From: Trametes villosa
Taxonomy: Eukaryota > Basidiomycota > Agaricomycetes > Polyporales > Polyporaceae
NCBI GenBank assembly: GCA_002964805.2
Contig: PUDQ02000085.1
Coordinates: 62,001-126,000 of the forward strand
Length of the DNA: 64,000 nucleotides
Direction of reading: 5' to 3'
Numbering within the stretch: the stretch's first letter is position 1; every line of letters begins with the position of its first letter. The notes under the pieces are model-generated. The model did not search any database. It was given only the letters and a program-made list of their open reading frames with translations, and was not told the DNA's origin. A program made the position numbers and the translations under genes. Below are positions 25,603 through 36,921 of the stretch, piece by piece.

Positions 25603-28322
25603 ATGGCTGCCACCACCACCCTCGCGTCCTGCGTGTCCTGCGACGACTCTCTGGCCGACTCTCTGGCCCCCGACATGCTGCCCACGCCGCCTTCGACACA
25701 CACTTCGCGCTCTAGCTCCCCTAGCCTCCCCGAAGCCCCTGCGCTCGAGGACCCTGACGCGCCGGCCCAGTCGAAGAAGAAGAAAAAGAAGAAGGCGAAG
25801 AAGAGCGCGAAAGCGAAGGATGCTGCGCCGGGAGGAAAGACGACTGCTGGGTCTGGCGGAGACCGCGACCGCCCGCCCGTGCTCTGCATTAGCCGGAACA
25901 AGCACTGGCGGTATATCAGCTCGTATCACGTACGTCGCCAGTACTACTGTATGCGCCTCCGAAGACTCATATCCATGCACAGGGGCCGTGGCTGCAGCTG
26001 CCTCTCGAACTACTTGAATCTCTACTGCTGCTAAATCTCGACCCAGCCACGCTCCATGCAGCTGACACCAGACTGCCTCCGCTCCCCTTCAATACCACAC
26101 TCCCGCCCCAGAAGCAGCGCGACCGTGGCTTTGCGAGCCTCGGCAACTACTCTCCACCCGATTCCCCGCGGAACACCTTCGCTGCTCTGCCTCCACCACC
26201 CCCATTTCCCGCCTCGCGACCAGGCAAGGCTACCCCTCCGCCCATCGATCCCGGCGTGTTCCGTTCTGTCACCCATATACGTCGACTGATAGACGAAGCG
26301 GCCGAGCTGTCAGTACGCGCGAGTTCCGGGCTCTCCGCCGCGGCCCTAGGCTCTATGCGCGGCGGGCCCGGGATGAACGGCAGCGCGTGGGCGACCGCAC
26401 AGTCTCTCGGACTGAACCCGTTAGGAGACGGAAGCAACGGCAGGAACGTTGCCATGTCTGCCATGCGGGTCCACCGCCTGCGCGCACTGGCCGTCCAGAA
26501 GCTGGCCGCTGCGTACAAGACGGACGAAATTGCATCCAGCGTGATGGTGATGCAGGGCGGGAGCGTGTTCGACGACATTGCGGAACGCGTGCTGAAAGTC
26601 GGTGCGTTGCGCCTGCGGTCGTGCGTCCGGGGGCTGGCTGACATGCGCATCCTAGATCCGAACGACATTGACGCGCGATATGTACACTTTTTCCACGAGA
26701 AGATACCCTCCAGGTTCGTGCGGTGCTGCCCGCCGTTGTCGCTGTCTTGACCCCGTCGTACGCGTAGGCAACTTGCCGAATCGACTTCCACCGCGCTGCT
26801 CGACGAGCTCATCGCGCATGACCCACACCGACTTGAGTTCTTCCGCACGCGCGGGATCGTGCATTGCTTCCGGGACGAGTACGCCCTAGCCGCGAAGGAC
26901 TTCACGCATGCAATCAAGGAGGCGCGCGCCATGCGCAAAGCGCGGATTGTACATTTGAACGGCAACCTCGGAGACAAGCAGCGGGGCAAGGGCACGAAGA
27001 AAAAGAAGGGCAAAGCCGGCAGCAGCAAGACCAACGGACAGGCGCCACCCGATGGAACGAGCGCCGGCGCAGGAGGGGCCGACGGCGTTGCCTTTGACGG
27101 GCCAGACGGGGAGGCTATCATGCTCCACCCGTCTGTGCTTCCCGACGCGCCGGAGCCCATCGAGCCGCAGTGTCTCTTCCTGCGCGCAGCCGCCTACCTC
27201 CAACACGCGGTCTTCCTTATCGAGGACGCAATATTCAAGCTCGAGGGCCTCCGCAAGGTCCCCTCTATCGACGGCGCGGAGGTGCGCCTGTGCTATGTCG
27301 AGAACGGTAGGTACGGCGGGGTCGAGATTGGGAACCCCGACGGGCCACTTGGGAAGGCCGACGGCGCGAAGCTGCAGGCCTATCGCGCGGCGCTCGCCGC
27401 CCCCGCTCTGCGCGACCACGTCCTTACGCTCGTGCGAAAGAGCATGCGCGACCATCGGCAGTTCCTTTCACACTTCGACACGCTCGAGGGCGCGCCCGCC
27501 GGCTCCGGAGACGCGGACGCAGACCCCGCGCAGCGCGCCGAGTACGCGTTCCTGCTCTCAGAGGCGCTCCGCCCGGGGAGTCAGTCCGCGCCGCCCCCAG
27601 TGCCGGACACGCCGCCAGTCTTCACGACGTACCACCCGCTGCTCGTCGAGTCGCACTTCTCGCTCCTGCTCGGCCACCTGCTGCTCGGCGACTTCCCCGG
27701 GCTGCTGCCCGCGTTCGCGCGCGCGGCCGCGCTCGTCGACGGGCTCGAGGGCTACCCGGTCTTCCTCCCGCCGCGCTCGATGGCGCAGGCGGAGTTCATC
27801 GAGGTCCTCGAGCGCCTCGCGGGCGGCTGGCGCAACGGCGTGCAGCCACACTCGCTCTCCCGCGCAAACTCGAAGCAGCTCGCGATCGAGGCGCCGCCCC
27901 CCGCCCGGCCCGCGACGCGCTCCCCGAAGGCGAAGGCGAAGGAGGTGCACCGGATACCGACACCACCGACGCCTGACTGTGATGCGTACGGGGCGTCTGG
28001 CTCGGGGGTGAACGGCTCGAGCTCGAGCTCGTCGTTTGTCCCGCCATCGCCGTCCGCATCCTCGGCCTCTCTGGATGGCCGGCCTCGGGAGGAGCTCGCA
28101 GCGTCGCTGGACGCGGCACGCATCCTGCTCGCGCCTGTTGCGAAGCGGCAGCGGGAGAAGGCCGAGCAGGCAGCGGCGGAGAAGGCGGGGACGAAGAGCA
28201 GCAGCGGGGGCGGGGCGAAGAAACCGCTGAACATCAACATACCGTTGCATGGGCCGCGGGTGGAGATTGTGCTGGCGTGGCTGGCGGCGGTGTTCTTGTG
28301 CGAGCTGGACGGTGCTGCATGA
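25603..28322 (+). CDS. Large conserved-looking fungal protein of unknown function
   Basis: Not recognised. Exons are 25603-25929, 25983-26601, 26656-26713 and 26768-28322, giving 852 residues. A Ser/Pro-rich start is followed by a strongly basic run of Lys (KKKKKKKAKK, about residues 58-75), then the motif CISRNKHWRYISSYHGPWLQLPLELLESLLLLN, which spans the first splice and looks like a folded conserved core. Two helical blocks follow (MRVHRLRALAVQKLAAAYKTDEIASS and the region after ARYVHFFHEKIPSR), with TPR-like spacing around FFRTRGIVHCFRDEYALAAKDFTHAI. A second Lys-rich patch (about residue 370) and a long Ser/Pro-rich linker precede a hydrophobic C-terminus (VEIVLAWLAAVFLCEL). The TPR reading is suggestive only. 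Clean splicing and four exons without stops support a real gene. Confidence 0.75.
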
Positions 28323-29211
28323 AGCAACCCGTATGTTCGCTTTCGGGAAGACAGTGGACTTTGTACGTAGTATCGAGCGGATACAGGTGTATTCGGTATA
28401 CGGCTTACTATGATGCACTCGATAGGAAACGCTCCTCCCGATAGGAACCATCTTCGCGATGGTGGGTTTGTGAGGGTCCCTTCTGCCAATAACAATGCAT
28501 CTTCTCATGCCGTACTGCGCAAAGTAGGCACAAGGTTAGGCTTTCATGTGTAGCGTTCCCAGCATCGAAAGGCGCTGATCATGACGTTGGCCCATAAAGT
28601 AGCGTGGAGTACGAAAGTACCAAATGGCCGGTGCATCCGGCGGTAGTTGCGGCCGTCGTCCGATCATACCGAGCGTCCAGAGAGCCGGAGAGGATGGTGG
28701 CCGGAGCCGCAGACGTCACGAACGCTCGCATCAAACGCGCATTTGTACATTTGTCTCGGCGACCCTGCGCCTCCTTGCACGTTCCGCCCGACGTCGCGCG
28801 CGCCCGCGCACATGGGCCCGCGCTCGCCATTCGCTGCCGCCGCGGCGGGTGTCGCACGGCGCCTGCTGGCCCCAGGGCGGGGAGCAGGTGATGATCATGA
28901 GGCCGCGGGTGTCGGGGCCGTTTACGAAAGAGGATACGCTTCGCCGCCTTCGAGGCTTCCCACCGCCCTCGCAGCGCATGGCGGGGCGGGCGCCCCCTGC
29001 ACGCCTGACCGCGCAGACTTCTGATTCGGACGGCGCGCCCTGTCCGACCGTCCGTCGATGATCTGAGCCGAGAGCCCCCTCGTCCTCCTCCACTCCGACC
29101 AGGTCGCAAATGACGCTCAAGCACGGGCCAGCGTATAAAGAGGACCCCAGCCCGGAGGGCGTTCCAGTTGCTCGTCCCCGGATCTTGCTCCGTTTCCTGC
29201 TCGAGTTCACC
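28323..29211. promoter_or_regulatory. Intergenic region with the GH31 promoter (TATA box)
   Basis: No gene is supported in these 889 bp. A TATAAAG at 29134-29140 lies about 78 bp upstream of the alpha-glucosidase ATG, and the leader between them is pyrimidine-rich. Confidence 0.55.
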
Positions 29212-32200
29212 ATGCTCGCCACCCTCCTGGCTGGCGTCTTGTTCTTCGGGGGCGCCACGTCCGCGCGACAGCCCCCGCGTTCCTTTGGTGCCAACGTGCG
29301 CGCGGAGTTTTCGCCGTCGCGCAACGTCTCAGCTTGCCCAGGTATGTCGCGATTGTACTTCTCAGCGCGGGGTAGTCTGGGGGTTGGGAGGGGCCCCGTG
29401 GGGAACGGCGCTACGGAACTCTCGCCGATAGTCGCCATCATATTCCACTCCCGATTGGGAGGATACGGCGCGATTTCCACATGTCTGGTAGCCACCGTTA
29501 TCACCTTCAGGCACCGTCGTGCACGGCTTGAACGTCGACCACGTAGCCATGCGAAAGATTGGAACGCGGCAAAGCGTCTTACTATCGCATGCCTATCGCA
29601 GGTTGTCGCCGTGCTCGTCGTGACAGGACTCACAGACCCCACGATAGGAAGGGGAAATGGATTCGCGTCAACACTTTCCCCAAGTTCGTTATGACATGAC
29701 TCGGTCGTGCAAACCTGTTAGGCGCCCCAAAATTCCCGGATGCTCGCCGGCGTGGTGTATCAGCTCATGTTCTGACACAACATACCCTCCTCAGGATACA
29801 CGCTCTCTGCTCTGCATGAGACCAAAACCGGGTTGTCGGCGAAGCTCAACCTTGCCGGCCCGGCCTGCAACGCGTTTGGCCACGATGTCGCCAACCTTAC
29901 CTTGGAGGTCAACTACGACACCCAGACCCGGTATGTAGTCTCCCGCGAGGCTCTTGCAGAATACTTCTCACACGGCAGCCGCGCAGCCTTCACGTGAACA
30001 TCTACGACACCGAAAAGTCCCAGTTCACGATCCCCGAGTCCGTCATCGAGCTCGCCAAAGGCTCAGGCGAGGCCTCGCTCAAGCACAACTCCGACCTCGT
30101 CTTCAACTACGAGCCTACGCCTTTCGCTTTCTGGATCACCCGGCGCTCCGAGCCCCACGCGCAGCCGCTCTTCGACACGCGCGCGTCTTCGCTGCCCGCG
30201 ACGCCCATCCCGCCCGTCATCGCGGACGACAACAGCACCGCACTCGACGGCTTCCCGCTCGTGTTTGAGGACCAGTACCTGCAGCTCACCTCCGCGCTCC
30301 CGCTCGGCGCCAATGTCTATGGTCTGGGCGAGGTCGTCGCGAGCAGCGGCTTCCGCCGCGATGTCGGTACCGATGGCGGCAAGGGCACTGTCCAGACGAT
30401 GTGGGCGCGCGACATCGCTGACCCCGTCGACGAGAATGTGTAAGTCCTGTTGAGCTCTTGCGCATGCTCACCATCTGACGAATTTGCTAGCTACGGCTCG
30501 CACTCCATCTATCTGGAGCACCGCTTCAATGAGACCTCCAAGAGCTCCCAGTCGCACGGCGTCTTCCACTTCAGGTACACACGCTCGGACTTCCCCTACG
30601 GTACAGCCAACTCACCACCTCCCCCTGTAGCGCCGCCGGCTCGGACACGCTTCTGCTCACCCCGCCCTCCTCCAACGTCTCGCTCGTACAATACCGCGCG
30701 ATCGGCGGCACGCTCGACTTCTACTTCTTCTCCGGCCCGAGCCCGCAGAAGGTCGTCGAGCAGTACGGCGCGCTCGTCGGGCTGCCGACGTGGCAGCCGT
30801 ACTGGGGCTTCGGCTTCCACCTGTGCCGCTGGGGCTACACGGACGTGAACGACACGCGCGCGCAGGTGCAGTCGATGCGCGCGGCGGGCATCCCGCTCGA
30901 GACGATCTGGAACGATATCGATGTGTACCACGCGTTCCGCGACTTCACCGTGGACCCGGTCAGCTTCCCGGGCAACGAGATGCGCGACTTCATCAGGGAG
31001 TTGGTGAGTTCACTCGCGGGCTGTGGTGCGAGTCCTTGCGCTAACAGGGCTGGGCGTAGGCTGCGAATGACCAGCACTACATCCCGATCGTCGATGCTGC
31101 TGTTGCTGTGCAGGTCAACGAAACCGATATCGTGAGTACCTGCCTTTCACGTATGTCGCGCGCGTACTGATAGCGCCTTCGTAGTACGACACTTACACCC
31201 GCGGAGTTGAGCTGTGAGTGTAGTTGGAGTGTCAGCTGCTCGCACGTCTAACCTATTCATTTAGCGATGTCTGGATGAAGAACCCCGATGGCTCGGAGTA
31301 CATCGGCCAGGTCTGGCCTGGGTACACCGTACGTCTTCTCGGAGCTCCTCGTTCTACATCGTCGCCTCATACCTATAACCTCTGCCCTTCAGGTCTTCCC
31401 CGATTGGTTCGCCGAGCACAGCACCCAGGTCTGGACGGAGGCGCTCAAGAACTGGTCCGACCTCGGCGTCGAGTTCTCGGGCATCTGGCTCGACATGAAT
31501 GAGGCCTCCTCGTTCTGCGTCGGCTCGTGCGGCTCGGGCATCGACCACAGCAACACGTCGACGCCCTTCATCCTCCCCGGCAAGCCTGGCAACCCGATCA
31601 ACGTCTTCCCTGAAGGGTAAGCTGAATGAGTTCATTGCGGGTTGCTACATGGGCTGACGCGAGATGGGCAGGTACGACGCGACGAAGTGGGGCACGAGCG
31701 GGAACATCACCGTCAACGGGACGCTCACCTTCAGCAACACCACGACCTCGCTTGCACGGCGCGGTCTGGGCGGCCCGGGCGCCGGTGGCCAGGAGGGCGT
31801 TGACCTCAACGACCCGCCCTACGCTATCCACAACGGTCGGTCTATTTATGAGTAGCTCACAATGTTGTTGCTGATATCCCCGTCCAGGCGACGGCCCGCT
31901 CTCGACGCACACGGTCTCCACGAACGCGACGCACGCGAACGGGGTTGTCGAGCTCGACGTGCACAACCTGTGGGGCCTCATGGAGGAGAAGGCGACGCAC
32001 CTCGCGCTGCTCGCGCTCCACCCGAAGAAGCGGCCCTTCCTCATCTCGCGCTCGACGTTCCCCTCCTCGGGCAAGTGGACCGGGCACTGGCTCGGCGACA
32101 ACTTCAGCAAGTGGGCGTACATGCACTACAACATCCAGGGCGCGCTCCAGTTCCAGCTCTTCCAGGTCCCGATGGTCGGCGCGGACACGTGCGGGTTCAA

Positions 32201-33174
32201 CGACAACACGGACGAGGAGCTGTGCAACCGCTGGATGCAGCTCAGCGCGTTCATGCCGTTCTACCGCAACCACAACATCCTCGGCGCGATTTCGCAGGAG
32301 CCGTACCGCTGGGACAGCGTCGCGGAGGCTAGCCGCACCGCCATCGCCGTTCGCTATGGGCTGCTCCCTTACTGGGTACGTCGCGCGCGCTGCTGGATAT
32401 GGTAATTCGAGACTGACCGTTTTGTGTGCAGTACACGCTGTTCGCGAACTCGTCTCTCCACGGGACGCCGACTGTCCGCGCGCTCTTCTTCGAGTTCCCC
32501 GATGAGCCGGAGCTGTTTGGCATCGACCAGCAGTTCCTCGTCGGCCGCGACATCCTCGTCACGCCTGTGCTCACCCCGAACGTCAGCACCGTTGACGGTA
32601 CGTCTATCTTCTGCTATATATTGGGCTCCTACTGATTCCAAGGGCTGCAGGTATCTTCCCGGGCCGCGGCCGCGTGACGTGGCGCGACTGGTACACGCAC
32701 GAGGCCGTGAACGTGAGCACCGCGGGCACCCCGCAGACGCTCGCCGCGCCCCTCGGGCACATCAACGTGCACATCCGCGACGGCGCCGCGCTCCTTCTGC
32801 ACGGGCAGCCCGGCTACACCACCACCGAGTCGCGCGCGGGTCCCTACGCGCTGCTCGTGTCGCAGGCCGCGGACGGACACGCGTTCGGCACGGCGTACGT
32901 CGACGACGGCGAGACCGTGCCGCCGACGCCGAGCAGCACGCTCACGTTCACCGCGCGCAAGGGCGCGCTGCACTTCGCCGCGCACGGGAACTTCAAGGTC
33001 GCGCAGAAGCTCGAGACGGTGACCGTGCTCGGGGTGGGCAAGGCGAAGCCGAAGGCGGTGAAGCTGAACGGGAAGACGCTCGACAACTGGGAGTTCGACG
33101 CGGGCGTGGAGCGGCTCGTCGTGAAGCAGCTCGGGCTCGACTTGAACAAGGCCGCGTCGCTCACCTGGGCGTAG
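29212..33174 (+). CDS. Secreted GH31 alpha-glucosidase
   Basis: Hydrolyses terminal alpha-glucosidic bonds of malto-oligosaccharides outside the cell. Exons are 29212-29341, 29795-29930, 29987-30439, 30491-30574, 30631-31003, 31060-31131, 31185-31213, 31265-31328, 31393-31616, 31672-31835, 31888-32375, 32432-32597 and 32651-33174, giving 968 residues. A signal peptide covers about residues 1-18. The catalytic nucleophile is Asp481 in WLDMNEAS and the acid/base is Asp647 in HWLGDN. Other GH31 marks are GLGEV, GFHLCRWGY, the IWNDID segment and SRSTFPSSGKW. The length and the many N-x-S/T sequons fit secreted fungal maltase-type enzymes. Intron 1 (29342-29794, 453 nt) is eight times longer than the other introns; every other intron is 50-64 nt. 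Confidence 0.97.
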
Positions 33175-33736
33175 GCTTGCCTACTCTTGACTTGTATTTG
33201 TATTGACGATGCTTGATGAGAACGATAGATATGTTTGATCTTGGGATGCATCCTTGGCGCGGCACACAATTCATATATTGCCGCAGCTATAGCTGAGGCA
33301 TAAGGTGGATACAGGCCAGATGTTGGAGCATCCTCCCTCGCGAGCCTGAGTGCAGGTTCATCGTTCACTTGACGGCGGCTGCCACACCGCCGCGCCAGCA
33401 ACGATTTTCGGCCTTTGCGTCGTTGCACCCGGTTTCCCGTGTCGAAGATGCGCGACTTCTGGACAACCCACCGCTTGATACCTGAACATCAGGATCATGC
33501 TGTATTCCGCGGCGCATTCTGAATGAGTCTATCGAAACGAGAACACGCCACTCGTATTTGGTGAGAGGTGAAACCCCTTTCGATCCAACATTGGTCCAAA
33601 GCAATTCCTGGGTATAATGATGTTGCCCGTGTAGGTGGAAATCATCCGACAAGGTATATGAGGCTAGAGTGAATGCACTCGAGCGATCGGTAAACGTATC
33701 CTCAAGCGTGGTACGAGATAACATACCTACGCAGTA
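33175..33736. other. Intergenic region between convergent genes
   Basis: The 3' flanks of the GH31 gene (+) and the small membrane protein gene (-). No gene is seen. Confidence 0.5.
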
Positions 33737-34579
33737 TCACTGCTTTCGTCGCTCGACCGCCTCCGCATGTTCGTCACGAACTTGCTCAGCCACAACGAAG
33801 AGGTGCCGTTGGATGCGAGGCAGCACCACGAAGCCAGCGACCCCCCCGATCGCAAGGAGGAAGAGCACCGTCGGAAGCAATGAGGAGGGTAGTACGCCGA
33901 GAAGGAGCGGCTCGACAGCGACTATGAACGGCACCGGCTCGATGGTGCGGTTCTTGTTCGCTGGCGAGGGAGTGAAGACGCCTTCGTTGAGGAGACGTAT
34001 CCGCGCGAACTTTCGGCGGGTGCGGGGAGTATCCGGGAGGTTGTGTGGGTGTGTGCCCTGCGTCCCGTGTAGTATGGCGTCGAGGTCCTCGGGTGAGTAA
34101 AGGTCGATGAAGAACGCCGTTGGGTACTGAAGGAGAGATGAGTGTCAAGTACATAGTCGTCCGCTATTGGACCTACCGGTGCGGGCCATGAGATCCTGAG
34201 CGTGAACTTCGAGTAAGACGACCAGGCATCATCGTCGGATTCAACCACTATCCACGCTTCATGCGGGCAGTTCCCCAGGGTACTCGCGGAGATGGGCTCG
34301 CAGACGGTGGTGATCGCAGTGTCCAGCGGCGCGGGCAACACCCGCATAAGCGCCTGGCTATTCGCGGCATGCAAAACGGTCCTACAACAGATTTCAGCGC
34401 ATGTTCAGGCGGTTCGGAACACATAGTGTGGATTACCAGTTCGACCCTTCCGCGCGTAGTATGTCGGGACCAAAAGAGGTCTCAAAGTTCACGATCTCAG
34501 TGTTTGCCAAGACGGTATGGAAAGGCGCGGCTACGCAGAAGCCCAGTATGGTCGCGATAATTTCTCTTGGGAGCCGCAT
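33737..34579 (-). CDS. Small single-pass membrane protein, possibly PIG-X/Pbn1-like
   Basis: Exons are 34437-34579, 34177-34381 and 33737-34126, giving 245 residues. An N-terminal hydrophobic segment (about residues 6-24) looks like a signal peptide. A lumenal region contains four Cys or fewer and an N-x-T sequon, the motif PAPYPTAFFIDLYSPEDLDAI spans the second splice, and a single transmembrane helix lies near residues 196-220 (LLPTVLFLLAIGGVAGFVV) before a charged cytosolic tail. This topology and the x-FFIDLY-x-PEDL segment recall PIG-X/Pbn1, the partner of GPI mannosyltransferase I, where a similar aromatic-Asp-Pro/Tyr block lies before the membrane helix. That link is weak and should be read as a suggestion. 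Both introns are GT-AG and the frame is preserved. Confidence 0.6.
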
Positions 34580-34783
34580 CTCTTTCTAGTGTTCTCGGTG
34601 GTTAATAAGGAGTTGAGAAGTCAGCGCAGTCGGCTGTAAGAGTGACGAGGACGAGCGCGGGGGCGCCAATCCCCACCGATCGGCCCACGTCCCAAGAAGG
34701 CAGGCGTTTAGGTTCGCGAACGGCAGCTGGCCCGTGCGCTGGAGCGGCCTGGTCAGCTGGCTCGGCCGCTCCGCCTCCCACAG

Positions 34784-34795
34784 CATATATACTCC
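34784..34795 (+). promoter_or_regulatory. TATA box of the small hydrophilic protein gene
   Basis: TATATA at 34786-34791 lies 82 bp before the ATG at 34868, the same spacing seen for other TATA-driven genes in this window (78-82 bp). Confidence 0.6.
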
Positions 34796-34867
34796 CCAGC
34801 CGCGACCGGGTACACCACAACCCATCACCATCACCTTCCATCCCAACCACACACGACGCTCAGCATT

Positions 34868-35346
34868 ATGGGAGACGGACTCGCTCAGCACGCCCCGGCT
34901 AGTGAGTATCTCACGTAGACGTGTGTAGGCGCATGCCTGAAGAACACACTACAGTGAAAGTCGGCGGACGGAGGCTCTCTGTGACCTCCAGGCCGCCTAA
35001 GCCTATCGCCGCACCCGTGTACGTCGTATTGTCATGGGTGGCATAGACAGTCGGAGGTTGACGCAGGAGCGCCCGCAGGGAGACGCACTCGTCTGGCACA
35101 GACACTCCGGTTGACTACCCGCGCCCCGCCCCGCCGGGAGAGCAACAGCAGTTGCACAAGGATGAGGACGAGGTGCCAAAGCGGAGACAGGGCAACGGCG
35201 GCGACGAGCACGAGCGCAGGATCCAAGAGAGCCTGTACCGCAAGGCCGAGCACAACCGCCCAACCAGAGACTTCAAGGACACCCCCAAGACCGTTGGTGC
35301 TGGAGGCAGAATCGGCCAGCCTGCCGGCAAGACGATGTCGCTGTGA
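34868..35346 (+). CDS. Small hydrophilic hypothetical protein
   Basis: Not recognised. Exons are 34868-34901, 34955-35018 and 35079-35346, giving 121 residues. The protein is strongly charged and lacks hydrophobic segments: MKVGGRRLSVTSRPPKP near the start, a Gln/Glu/Asp block (EQQQLHKDEDEVPKRRQGN), and a C-terminus with ESLYRKAEHNRPTRDFKDTP. It is probably intrinsically disordered. Support for a real gene comes from a TATA box 82 bp upstream, three exons joined at good GT-AG sites with one continuous frame, and introns of 53 and 60 nt that match the local norm. TATA-driven small hydrophilic proteins are often stress-induced, but nothing in the sequence fixes a role. Confidence 0.65.
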
Positions 35347-35608
35347 AGCACGACGGATTATCAGACGTATTTCAACTGCGGTGTACGAGTAGGACGTTGT
35401 CGCCGGAAGGCCTAAGCTTGTATCAATAGCTGTACCATATTGTATATCTTGACGTCGGACACGGGAGATCACGCCAGAAATGATGATATGCTGCATGCAT
35501 AGACCGAAGCTGCATAGATTACTTCGTCGTGTGAGCATGGACATGGGTGCATGGATGCGATGCGAGTGGAAAGGAGGAGTACAGATGGACGGTCACACAA
35601 TACAGCAT

Positions 35609-36591
35609 CTACGCAGTCTTGGCCTTCTTGCCCCGCGTCTTCTTCGGGGGAGCGGCCTTCTTTTCCCTCTTCGCAACGAGGAGAGCAGAGACGCGCGCGA
35701 TAGCAGCCTGTACGGACGGTAGGTCAGTACACCTATATCACAGAGACCTGAGCGAGAAAGATAGGAGTACTGCAGAGCAAAGATAGTAGAAAAAACTGAA
35801 GAGATGTAAGTGCCAAAGAGTCGGGCAAACCGCGGCGAGTGTCGAACGGGACCCGATAGCGACATGGCGCGTATCTAGGGGAGGTTTGATCGACCCCCGA
35901 CCAGACCAAGTGATCTTGCACAACCATGTCCACACCCAACTTTCGTGATGCCTTGCGGCGGTCCAGCGGGCTCTAGTAGGTGCATTTCCAGCGCAAACAG
36001 CGAGACGAACAAGGTAAATGAAGGAAGGAGCTTGAAGGAGAAGATGCGAACGAGGAGCAGGGATGCGAATAGCACTCACAGCGCGGAGGTCGGGGCGGTA
36101 GCCGCGCTTGGCGAGCTTCGCGGTCACACCGGCCGCGCGGCGGGGGCCTGACCGGGGGCGGATGGAGAGGGTGGAGACGGCGGGGCGGACGGCGTGCGGA
36201 GACGCGCCCTTCTTGCGGTACGCAAGCTGGACACCGGACTCGGTCTCCTTGACCGTGATGGCCTGAGTAGATGGCGAACACTTAGTAGGTGCACAGGTCA
36301 TTTGAAATCTGGCAAACGCACCTTCTCGTTGGCAAGGCCGGAGTACTTCCACGAGTGGATGTTCGTGAGGTTGCCCTACATTCGCATAACCGCGTTAATT
36401 GGCAGCTCTTCCTGGATCACTGCGCCTCACTCACCGGCTCCTTGGAGAAGATGGGGCCCTCCTGCACCCGCTTAACGGTGAAGGAGTTGTTCTTCTGCAG
36501 GCCGAGCGGACATGTCAGACACGAGCATAGCGCAGGACGCGTCTAGGGGGTTACGAACGCGGAGGAGGAGCCACTGGAGATCGGAGGACAT
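35609..36591 (-). CDS. RPL28: 60S ribosomal protein L28 (eL28)
   Basis: Structural protein of the large ribosomal subunit, in the eL28 family found in animals, plants and many fungi but absent from Saccharomyces cerevisiae. Exons are 36559-36591, 36435-36494, 36322-36375, 36080-36262 and 35609-35707, giving 142 residues. Family marks are the opening MSSDLQWLLLRK, NNSFTVKR, NLTNIHSWKYSGLAN, and KRGYRPDLRAAAIARVSAL leading to a Lys-rich tail. The first exon is 33 nt. Introns 1-3 are 59-64 nt, but intron 4 (35708-36079) is 372 nt. An ACCCTAACC motif lies 117 bp upstream. Exon 1 could instead end a few bases later, because the GTTCGT donor is weak. Confidence 0.93.
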
Positions 36592-36921
36592 CTTGAGGAC
36601 GGGTGCGGCCTACTTTTGCGGTGGGGGCGGGAACGTCGGCGGTGGTGGCTGAGAGGTACTGTGTAGTAACAAACACGCACAAACAGCACTTAAGTTTCTC
36701 GTCCTGACCCTAACCATGCGACATAGTATAGGCGCTCCTCCACGTACGTAGGCGCCAAAACCGAGCGCGCAGGCATCACGGTCGTACAGAGCCTACAGAC
36801 AGAGGTCGAGTGCAAGAGGTAGCAGAGTGATTAGCCATTATGCGAAAATAATCAATACGACTGGTATACAAGACGAGAGCAGCACTGCGCGATCCCTGAG
36901 ACAACTCCCAACCCGAGAGGA
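36592..36921. promoter_or_regulatory. eL28 promoter region with a telobox-like motif
   Basis: ACCCTAACC at 36708-36716 lies 117 bp upstream of the eL28 start. Telobox-type ACCCTAA elements are known in ribosomal protein gene promoters of several fungi and plants. The far end is the 3' flank of the O-fucosyltransferase-like gene. Confidence 0.45.

Noticed and set aside
26147..28508. Long minus-strand frames opposite the 852-residue orphan
   Set aside because: They overlap several exons and introns of a well-spliced plus-strand gene and have shadow-like composition.
28579..29642. Overlapping frames on both strands before the GH31 gene
   Set aside because: Composition and mutual overlap indicate chance; the region holds a TATA box for the GH31 gene.
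18074..34579. A secreted glycoside hydrolase gene cluster (GH20, GH31, with GH2 further on)
   Set aside because: The genes are separated by Nog2, an orphan and other housekeeping genes on both strands, with separate promoters; no sign of shared regulation.
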